Positions 1 to 4,815 of a DNA stretch of 6,449 nt are shown here, one piece after another (within the stretch, counting starts at the first letter, position 1; each line of letters begins with the position of its first letter). The translations under genes and the position numbers were made by a program. Location: NCBI GenBank assembly GCA_025924435.1, contig JAICIL010000261.1, forward strand, positions 1 through 6,449, in the 5' to 3' direction. The notes under the pieces were generated by a model. That model worked only from the letters and a program-made list of their open reading frames with translations, ran no database searches and had not been told where the DNA came from. The DNA comes from Chloroflexia bacterium (GTDB taxonomy: Bacteria > Chloroflexota > Chloroflexia > Thermomicrobiales > JALYUS01).

Positions 1-410
1 CCGCCGAGGTCGCGGAAGCGTTGGCGGCGAGCGATGTCTGCGTGCTGCCCTATCGCGACGGCGCGTCGCCACGGCGCGGCAGCCTGCTCGCGGCGCTCGC
101 GCAGGGCATCCCGGTCGTCACGACGACGCCCGCGCCCGGCGCGTATGGCGGCGTGCCCGCCTTTCGGGATGGCGAGGCCGCGCGGTGTGTGCCGCCGGGC
201 GATGCGCGGGCCGTCGCGGATGCCGCGCAAGCGATGCGCCGCGACGATACGCTCGCGCGGCGACTTCGCGCGGGGGCGGCGGCCTATGCCGCGCACTTCA
301 CATGGCCGACGATTGCCGCGCAGACCCTCGCGCTGTATGAGACGCTCGGCGTGGCGGCATCCGCCGGGGGAATCGCCATGCCAGTCGGGGTGTCGGGGGT
401 GGAACGCTGA
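1..410 (+). CDS. Glycosyltransferase family 4-type, C-terminal part (5' partial)
   Basis: The frame is open from the left edge (first full codon at base 3) and ends at TGA 408-410, giving 135 visible residues of a longer protein. The visible part resembles the UDP-sugar-binding C-terminal Rossmann half of a GT-B retaining glycosyltransferase (GT4/GT1 style). It has 'ASDVCVLPYRDGASPRRGSL', then 'LLAALAQGIPVVTT', then a 'VPPGDARAVADAAQAM' stretch, and a final helix ending in 'ALYETLG'. Such enzymes move a sugar from a nucleotide donor onto a lipid or glycan at the cytoplasmic membrane face; donor and acceptor cannot be read here. Where classical GT4 enzymes carry the second Glu of the EX7E motif, this one has Ala (SLLAALAQG). 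I recall that change from a 'DGASxRRGSLLAAL' subgroup, so it need not mean inactivity. The stop overlaps the next start by one base, so the two are probably co-translated. TTG at 21 is internal, not the start. Confidence 0.85.
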   Translation, partial: AEVAEALAASDVCVLPYRDGASPRRGSLLAALAQGIPVVTTTPAPGAYGGVPAFRDGEAARCVPPGDARAVADAAQAMRRDDTLARRLRAGAAAYAAHFTWPTIAAQTLALYETLGVAASAGGIAMPVGVSGVER

Positions 411-2470
411 TGGTAGTTGTGGAGCGACGGATGACGGTGGATGCGGTGCCGCCGCCACGCCAACGACCGAACCGGGAGCGCTGGCGCGGCGCGGCGATGC
501 CGCTCCTCATCCTCGCGTTGCTCACCCTGCTCGGTGGCCTGATGCGGCGTTACCATCTCGGCCAGCAAGGGCTGTGGTTCGACGAGGCGGACCTCGTGAT
601 ACGCGCCCGGCAGCCACTGCCGGACTTGCTACGAAACTTCGTCAATCCGGGCGAGAACGGGCCGTTCTACACCCTCGGCATGGCCTGCTGGATCAAGGTT
701 TTCGGCACGTCGGAAGTCGCTGTCCGGCTGCCCTCGGCGATTGCCGGGACGCTCGCCATCCCCGCGCTGTACGGCCTCGGACGCGCGCTGCGCGGGCCCC
801 GCCTCGGACTGATCGCCGCCGCGCTCCTCACGATCTCGCCGTACGCGCACTGGTACGCGCAGGACGCGAAGATGTACAGCCTGCTCGTCCTGCTGACGAT
901 TGTGGCGACATGGCTGCTGCTCGTCGCCATGCGGCGCGGCGGCGCGATGTGGGTCGCGTACGGCATCGTCGCGGCGCTGACGCTGGGCATCCATGCCACA
1001 TTTCTGCTCGTCCTCGCCGCGCACGCGGTGATCGCCGTGGCGCTCTGGCGTGCGGGGTACGGCGTGCGGCCGGCGGGGCGGCAGGCGCGCTGGCTGGCGA
1101 TCCTGATTGGTGTCGCCACGCTGCCGCTGCTCATCTGGGGCGCGATTTTCGCCGTCCAGAATGGCCCGACATGGCAGGTGAAGGCGACGCCGTGGGATAT
1201 CCTCCGCCGCATGCTCGTCGAGTTCAGTGTCACGCATCGCGCCGCCGATGCCGTGCAGGCGTGGGGCGTCTCGCTCTACGTCGCGCTTGCCGCGCTCGGT
1301 GTCGGGTTGACGTGGCGGGCGGGGAACGGGGAGGGGGGAACCCCGCCGCGCCGCGCGCTCCTCGTCGTCGGGGCGATGACGGCGGTGCCGGGGGTGCTCT
1401 TCATGCTGCTCTCTATGCAGCGCGCGGTCTTCGAGGATCGCTACTTGATCGTCGCGCTGCCGGGCTTCCTGCTCCTCGCCGCGCTCGGCGTTGACGGGCT
1501 GCTCCGCCGGAAACCGGCATGGCCGCTTGCCGTCGCGGCGGGCGTGGCGGTGCTCATCGTCGCGTGGCTGCCGCTGCGGGATGCCAATTTCTCGACGGTG
1601 CCGCAGAAGGAGGATTGGCGCGAGGCGTACCGCCATCTCGCGGAGCACGCGCGCGCCGGTGACGGCGTCGTCGTCTATCCGGGCTATCTCCGCTCCACCT
1701 ACGACTACTACGCGATGCAGTTCCCGGCGTTGCGGAATCTCCCCGTCGTCACGCCGCCGTCGCTCGCGCCGGGAACGGACATCACCGATCGCGCGCTGGA
1801 CGCCTTCTTCACGAAGCATACGCAGGGCTGGGAGCGCGCCTGGCTCGTCGAGTCGCCGGAGCGCGCGCCGACGCAGGACCCGGACGGGCGGATTCTCGGC
1901 TTCTACACAGGCGGCATCCCGGTCGTCAACCCGCGCGGGCAGACCCTGTTCGAGCAGCGGAAGTACAACGGCGTGCTGCTCGATTGCTTCGTCTACGACG
2001 GGCCGTATCGGGCGGATCGGCTGCCGCCGCAAGTCGTGCCCGATCTGCGGATGGGTGACACGGGCATCGGGTTATTCGGCGTGTCGCTCGAAACGCCGGG
2101 CGGCGGCAACAGCGTCGCGCGCGGGGCGTTCGCGCCGCTGCTGCTCCGCTGGCTCGCGCCGAACCATGCGATCCCGGAGGATTACAAGGTGCTCGTCCGG
2201 CTCGTGGACGCGACGGGCCGTGAGGTGGACCGGTACGACATCCCGCCGCTCGACGGCCACTGGCCGACGAGCGGCTGGCAGCCGAAGGACGACCCCTACG
2301 ACCCGCACGATCTCTTCCTCCCGCCCACGCTCGCGCCGGGGCAGTACCGCATCCTCGTCGGCATGGCGCCCGTCAATGACCCGACGCACCCGCTGCCGAT
2401 CTTCAATCGCGACGGCGCGCGCGTGGACACCGACGGACTGGTCGCCGTCCTGCCGATCACCGTGATATGA
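410..2470 (+). CDS. GT39/ArnT/PMT-like polytopic membrane glycosyltransferase with C-terminal beta-rich domain
   Basis: A 686-residue protein. About eleven hydrophobic helices lie within residues 29-388, followed by a roughly 300-residue soluble tail. Family signs: 'GLWFDEAD' (54-61), with the acidic D58/E59 pair in the first outer loop where GT-C enzymes keep their catalytic Asp; 'ENGPFYTLGMACWIKVFG' (82-99), matching the usual HPPLYY/NGPLY region; 'WYAQDAKMYSLL' (148-159); and 'EDRYLIVALPGFLLL' (342-356). These enzymes transfer sugars from polyprenyl-phosphate carriers to lipid or protein on the outer membrane face. The acceptor is unknown here. Residues 401-530 look like the outer-face region ('EDWREAYRHL'). 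Residues about 540-686 form a beta-rich module with 'VLVRLVDATGREV' and 'LPPTLAPGQYRILVG', which I recall from Chloroflexota membrane proteins. ATG 410 overlaps the upstream stop and has GGTGGA six bases before it. ATG 431 (Met8), with GGAG at 421-424, is an equally possible start. Confidence 0.88.
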   Translation: MVVVERRMTVDAVPPPRQRPNRERWRGAAMPLLILALLTLLGGLMRRYHLGQQGLWFDEADLVIRARQPLPDLLRNFVNPGENGPFYTLGMACWIKVFGTSEVAVRLPSAIAGTLAIPALYGLGRALRGPRLGLIAAALLTISPYAHWYAQDAKMYSLLVLLTIVATWLLLVAMRRGGAMWVAYGIVAALTLGIHATFLLVLAAHAVIAVALWRAGYGVRPAGRQARWLAILIGVATLPLLIWGAIFAVQNGPTWQVKATPWDILRRMLVEFSVTHRAADAVQAWGVSLYVALAALGVGLTWRAGNGEGGTPPRRALLVVGAMTAVPGVLFMLLSMQRAVFEDRYLIVALPGFLLLAALGVDGLLRRKPAWPLAVAAGVAVLIVAWLPLRDANFSTVPQKEDWREAYRHLAEHARAGDGVVVYPGYLRSTYDYYAMQFPALRNLPVVTPPSLAPGTDITDRALDAFFTKHTQGWERAWLVESPERAPTQDPDGRILGFYTGGIPVVNPRGQTLFEQRKYNGVLLDCFVYDGPYRADRLPPQVVPDLRMGDTGIGLFGVSLETPGGGNSVARGAFAPLLLRWLAPNHAIPEDYKVLVRLVDATGREVDRYDIPPLDGHWPTSGWQPKDDPYDPHDLFLPPTLAPGQYRILVGMAPVNDPTHPLPIFNRDGARVDTDGLVAVLPITVI

Positions 2471-2503
2471 TCCTCACTCATACACCTACCCCCAGAGCCG
2501 ATT

Positions 2504-2525
2504 GCCCACTTCTTTATCTTTGGGC
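2504..2525. repeat. Short inverted repeat, GCCCA / TGGGC
   Basis: GCCCA (2504-2508) and TGGGC (2521-2525) are perfect reverse complements around the 12-base loop CTTCTTTATCTT, with a possible extra T-G pair outside. It starts 34 bases after the glycosyltransferase stop. Five pairs round a long loop is weak, and no T tract follows, so calling it a terminator is not justified. It may be part of a larger repeat covering about 2500-2606. Confidence 0.3.
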
Positions 2526-2563
2526 GTTATGCAGTTCGCGGGAACAAGGCGGAGAACAAGGGT

Positions 2564-2594
2564 GGTGGAGGCAAGCGGGACACTTGCCTCCACC
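2564..2594. repeat. Perfect 12-bp inverted repeat (strong hairpin)
   Basis: GGTGGAGGCAAG (2564-2575) is exactly the reverse complement of CTTGCCTCCACC (2583-2594), separated by the 7-base loop CGGGACA. A second mini-palindrome, GGGA-AAAA-TCCC, follows immediately at 2595-2606. The stem is far longer than expected by chance in 186 bp, so the structure is real at sequence level. There is no T run on either strand, so it is not a classical intrinsic terminator. It could still terminate or stabilise the glycosyltransferase transcript, or be a copy of an interspersed palindromic repeat. The latter fits its similarity in style to the hairpin at 3593-3614. Confidence 0.8.
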
Positions 2595-2641
2595 GGGAAA
2601 AATCCCCAACCGCGTACGGCCTCATCGTATTTGCCACTGGG

Positions 2642-2648
2642 GGAGGAG
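2642..2648 (+). promoter_or_regulatory. Strong Shine-Dalgarno for the methyltransferase
   Basis: GGAGGAG lies eight bases before GTG 2657. This near-perfect site at ideal spacing fixes the unusual GTG start. The resulting N-terminus (MRDDISDIAASYDS) matches what the methyltransferase family usually has before its SAM-binding domain. Confidence 0.8.
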
Positions 2649-2656
2649 ACCGACGC

Positions 2657-3475
2657 GTGCGAGACGACATCAGCGACATCGCAGCCTCGTACGATAGCGG
2701 CGTGGATGACGAAGACGCGCGGCTGGAGCGGCATCAGCTCGAGTACGACCTCACATGGCGCTATCTGACGCGATACCTGCCACCCGCGGGTTCCATACTC
2801 GAGATCGGCGCCGGGACGGGAAGATACACGCTCGCTTTGTGCAGGCGCGGCTATTCCGTCACGGCGGTCGATCTGTCGGCGGCCCTCCTGGAACGATGCA
2901 AGGGGCGGCTCGCCGCGGAGGGGCTGCACGGGCAGGTGCGGTTCCTCGTGGCTGATGCACGCGACCTCCATGCGGCGCCGAACACGGCGTTCGACGCGGT
3001 GTTGCTCATGGGGCCGCTATACCATCTGGTATTCGAGGAGGACCGACGGGAAGCGGTGCGCCAGGCGGCGGATCGTCTCCGTAGCGGAGGGCTGCTGTTT
3101 TCCGCGCATCTGAGCCGCCTGGGCGTCCTCGGCGACTTGATGAAGAGAACGCCCGAGTGGATCGAGCGTGGAGAGGAAGTGCGCTCCCTGCTCGACAGCG
3201 GCAGGCGCCCGGACAATCTGCCCAGGGGCGGCTTTCGCGGCTACTTCGCGCGCGTCTCGGAGATCCGACCGCTCCACGAGGCGCTCGGCATCCAGACCGT
3301 CGTGCTCGCCGGCGTCGAACCGGCGATCTCGGCCGACGATGAGAGTTACAACACGCTCCAGTCGCCCCGACGAGATCGGTGGCTCGACCTGCTCCTCGAA
3401 GTGAGCGCCGACGAGACAACCTTAGGGGCCTCGCGGCATCTCCTCTACATTGGCCGAAAGGGCGATGGCAATTAA
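2657..3475 (+). CDS. Class I SAM-dependent methyltransferase
   Basis: A 272-residue protein with a Rossmann-type SAM-binding fold. Motif I is 'ILEIGAGTGRYTLAL' (47-61, glycines 51, 53 and 55). An acidic residue for the ribose hydroxyls follows in 'VTAVDLS' (68-74, D72). 'VADARDL' (98-104, D100) fits the adenine-contacting position, and 'FDAVLLMGPLYHL' (112-124) is motif IV. 'ADRLRSGGLLFSAHLSRLG' (138-156) is the post-motif strand. The N-terminal 'YDSGVDDEDARLERHQLEYDLTWRYL' and the MGPLYHL motif recall a group of small-molecule or uncharacterised methyltransferases. The substrate cannot be told. It acts in the cytoplasm; no signal or membrane segment is visible. It is not tightly linked to its neighbours: 186 bp upstream, convergent gene downstream. 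It uses several codons that are scarce in the glycosyltransferases (ATA, AGA, CTA, TTA), a weak hint of different ancestry. Confidence 0.9.
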   Translation: MRDDISDIAASYDSGVDDEDARLERHQLEYDLTWRYLTRYLPPAGSILEIGAGTGRYTLALCRRGYSVTAVDLSAALLERCKGRLAAEGLHGQVRFLVADARDLHAAPNTAFDAVLLMGPLYHLVFEEDRREAVRQAADRLRSGGLLFSAHLSRLGVLGDLMKRTPEWIERGEEVRSLLDSGRRPDNLPRGGFRGYFARVSEIRPLHEALGIQTVVLAGVEPAISADDESYNTLQSPRRDRWLDLLLEVSADETTLGASRHLLYIGRKGDGN

Positions 3476-3502
3476 CTGCGTATCTGCATCCCGCGACAGG
3501 CC

Positions 3503-3530
3503 GATCGGTCTGCATCGCACGCAACCGATC
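3503..3530 (+). repeat. Bulged hairpin downstream of the methyltransferase
   Basis: GATCGGT (3503-3509) pairs with ACCGATC (3524-3530). After one bulged C, TGC (3511-3513) pairs with GCA (3521-3523) around the 7-base loop ATCGCAC. That makes ten pairs with a single bulge, starting 28 bases after the methyltransferase TAA. No T tract follows, so it is at best a non-canonical terminator or 3'-end stabiliser. Confidence 0.45.
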
Positions 3531-3592
3531 CATACCATCGCCCGGCTGCCGCGCTGTTTCCTCGCTCGGCTACGTTTGATCTGGCAGCGGCG

Positions 3593-3614
3593 GCGCGGGC
3601 TGGAAAGCCCGCGC
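3593..3614. repeat. Perfect 9-bp palindromic element with GGAA loop, touching the amidase stop codon
   Basis: GCGCGGGCT (3593-3601) and AGCCCGCGC (3606-3614) are exact reverse complements round GGAA, which fits the GNRA tetraloop pattern on the + strand. Pairing can extend outward through a G-T pair, one mismatch and three more G/C pairs. Base 3614 is also the last base of the TAG stop of the minus-strand amidase gene (3614-3616), so the element begins inside that gene's stop. With no T tract it is not a standard Rho-independent terminator, but it sits exactly where a bidirectional one would between convergent genes. The pattern 'GGCTGGAAAGCC' with 'GCGCTACC' beside it resembles short palindromic repeats I recall from G+C-rich environmental genomes; that link is memory, not a search result. 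Confidence 0.75.
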
Positions 3615-4540
3615 TACCGGAAAATACTCATCGGCAGGTAGGCCGAGACGATCCAGTTCGGCGCGTCCACGATCTCGCTGATCTTCAGGTCCACCGCCGC
3701 GCCGCAGAGGCAGTACGCCTGCTCGCGCGTCATCGCGTGATTCGTGGCGAGATGGTCAATCATGTAGCGGATCGCCTGCTGCGCGTCCTTGAAGAGGTCG
3801 GGACCATGCGCGGTCGTCACGAAGTAGCCGCCGGTGTCCGCGACCGTCAATTTCTGGCCGGGCGGCGTCGTGAAGCGCAATTCCGGGATGTTCGCGCCCT
3901 TGCGCAGCGTGAACCGGAGCGTGACGGTCATCGGCGTCTCGATGCCGGTGCCGTTCACCTCGCCGTCCCCCTGGGCGGCATGGCAATCGCCGCAGGAGAA
4001 GAGCGCGCCGGGAACGAGGACGGGGAAGGAAACGACCGCGCCTGGGGTCAGGTGGCGAATATCGAGGTTGCCGCCATTCTCGCGCGGCGGGATCGTCACG
4101 AAGCGCCCGTTGTCGCGCGGCGCGACGCCCATGCAGCCGCAGAACGGCTCGTACGGGATGCGGATATCCGGGCGGAACTCGCACTCCTCGCCGAGATTGT
4201 AGTGGTGCAGATAGGGTGCCGAGAAATCGTCCGCGAGGAGGCCGAAGCCGGGGATGACGGCGTTCCAGCCCCACTCCTTGTGCGCGAGGCCGACCACCTC
4301 GACATCGAGCGCGTCGCCCGGTTCCGCGCCCTCGATGGAGACCGGGCCGGTGAGCGGGTGGATCGGGTCGAAACTGAGCGTCGCGAGCGACGAGGACGGC
4401 GCGCCGGGGGTAACTTGCCGCGCGGACGCTTCGAGCGTCTCGAATACGACGGTGTCGCCCGGCTGGATGCGGACGCGGGGCGGGTGCGTGTTGTCCCAGA
4501 AGGCGTGCGGCTGGCTGTCGTCCAGATGATGCGTCGCCAT
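3614..4540 (-). CDS. Acetamidase/formamidase family amidohydrolase
   Basis: A 308-residue protein of the FmdA/AmdA family, which hydrolyses short amides such as formamide or acetamide to ammonia and the carboxylate. It is probably cytoplasmic and used for nitrogen scavenging. Visible signatures: 'HAFWDNTHPPRVRIQPGDTV' (12-31), typical of the N-terminal beta domain; 'FCGCMGVAP' (133-141); 'ENGGNLDIRHL' (154-164); the core 'GALFSCGDCHAAQGDGEVNG' (178-197), holding C183, D185, H187, D192 and E194, likely metal/active-site positions; and the C-terminal 'YCLCGAAVDLKISEIVDAPN' (276-295). It is about 100 residues shorter than the roughly 400-residue classical FmdA/AmdA enzymes but fits the common shorter group, so it looks complete. 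The ATG is supported by AAGGAG nine bases upstream. The gene stands alone, divergent from the PP2C-like gene. The exact substrate is unproven. Confidence 0.93.
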   Translation of the reverse strand: MATHHLDDSQPHAFWDNTHPPRVRIQPGDTVVFETLEASARQVTPGAPSSSLATLSFDPIHPLTGPVSIEGAEPGDALDVEVVGLAHKEWGWNAVIPGFGLLADDFSAPYLHHYNLGEECEFRPDIRIPYEPFCGCMGVAPRDNGRFVTIPPRENGGNLDIRHLTPGAVVSFPVLVPGALFSCGDCHAAQGDGEVNGTGIETPMTVTLRFTLRKGANIPELRFTTPPGQKLTVADTGGYFVTTAHGPDLFKDAQQAIRYMIDHLATNHAMTREQAYCLCGAAVDLKISEIVDAPNWIVSAYLPMSIFR

Positions 4541-4549
4541 GATTGACTG

Positions 4550-4555
4550 CTCCTT
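4550..4555 (-). promoter_or_regulatory. Shine-Dalgarno for the amidase
   Basis: Read on the minus strand this is AAGGAG, nine bases before the ATG at 4540-4538. It supports that start over internal ones. Confidence 0.75.
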
Positions 4556-4806
4556 CCCTCGAACCGCCGAATCTCCGCGCGTTGTCCTTGGGTGTGCCGC
4601 TCATAGTATGCGGGCCATGCCGGATGGAAGCAAGGTGCGGCAAGAGAGGAACGGAAGGATGACACCCCGTTGTCCAAGGCGCGCCGCGCGATCGGGTGGA
4701 AGTGGGCTTGCGGCGCGGCACAGACCGTGCGACAATACGTACGATGTGAACGTACACTCGAATTGCGTGAAGCGAGCGATTCGGGGCGGGGAAGGCACAC
4801 AGCGTC
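4556..4806. other. Divergent intergenic region
   Basis: About 250 bp between the two ribosome-binding sites of the divergent amidase and PP2C-like genes. It should hold both promoters. A possible plus-strand promoter is GCGACA (4729-4734) with TACACT (4753-4758) at 18-bp spacing, but the match is poor. Segment 4731-4770 is locally A+T-richer and holds the GTACG/CGTAC inverted repeat. In the frame of the PP2C-like gene, stops at 4747-4749 and 4768-4770 rule out an earlier start. Short frames across this region look like non-coding shadows. Confidence 0.5.
4739..4755. promoter_or_regulatory. Candidate operator: GTACG-N7-CGTAC
   Basis: GTACG (4739-4743) and CGTAC (4751-4755) are perfect reverse complements separated by ATGTGAA. 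The 12-base centre-to-centre spacing is near one helical turn, which suits a dimeric regulator. The site sits in the A+T-richer middle of the divergent spacer and overlaps the tentative -10. Five-base arms can occur by chance, so this is only a candidate. Confidence 0.3.
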
Positions 4807-4811
4807 GGAGG
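4807..4811 (+). promoter_or_regulatory. Shine-Dalgarno for the PP2C-like gene
   Basis: GGAGG lies four bases before ATG 4816, slightly closer than ideal. The next in-frame ATG (4909, Met32) has GGCGAG directly before it but would remove the first beta strand of the domain. Confidence 0.6.
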
Positions 4812-4815
4812 TGGC

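Larger units (their letters stand above)
2471..2656. other. Intergenic spacer rich in small repeats
   Basis: A 186-bp gap between the glycosyltransferase stop and the methyltransferase start. It is visibly less G+C-rich than the genes. It contains a GCCCA/TGGGC inverted repeat around a pyrimidine-rich 12-base loop (2504-2525), an imperfect 12-bp tandem repeat with GAACAAGG at 2542-2549 and 2554-2561, a perfect 12-bp-stem inverted repeat (2564-2594), and GGGA-AAAA-TCCC directly after it (2595-2606). No convincing -35/-10 pair was found: TTGCCC (2502-2507) with CGTTAT (2525-2530) at 17-bp spacing is weak. Small frames crossing it lack codon bias or family features. The methyltransferase is probably transcribed from within this spacer, but that is inference. 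Confidence 0.6.

Noticed and set aside
34..1494. Long plus-strand open frame overlapping both glycosyltransferases
   Set aside because: The translation is Arg/Ala/Pro-rich with no domain signature and crosses two well-supported genes in another frame. High G+C creates such frames.
629..2032. 467-codon minus-strand open frame opposite the GT39-like gene
   Set aside because: Arg/Asp/Glu/Pro-rich low-complexity product, mirror of a strongly supported membrane protein with clear family motifs.
1491..2465. Plus-strand 324-codon frame inside the GT39-like gene
   Set aside because: Ser/Arg-rich translation typical of a shifted frame in G+C-rich DNA; no motif.
2564..2594. Classical Rho-independent terminator
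   Set aside because: The stem is excellent, but no T tract follows on either strand.
2486..2971. Minus-strand 161-codon frame and small plus-strand frames (2467-2697, 2502-2768) in the spacer before the methyltransferase
   Set aside because: They cross the palindromic repeats and overlap the methyltransferase start; no ribosome site or family match supports them.
3737..4546. Plus-strand 269-codon frame opposite the amidase
   Set aside because: Arg/Glu/Val/Ala-rich antisense shadow. The amidase motifs on the other strand are unmistakable.
4678..4685. GGCGCGCC palindrome as a regulatory site
   Set aside because: Eight-base G/C palindromes are expected by chance in DNA this G+C-rich.
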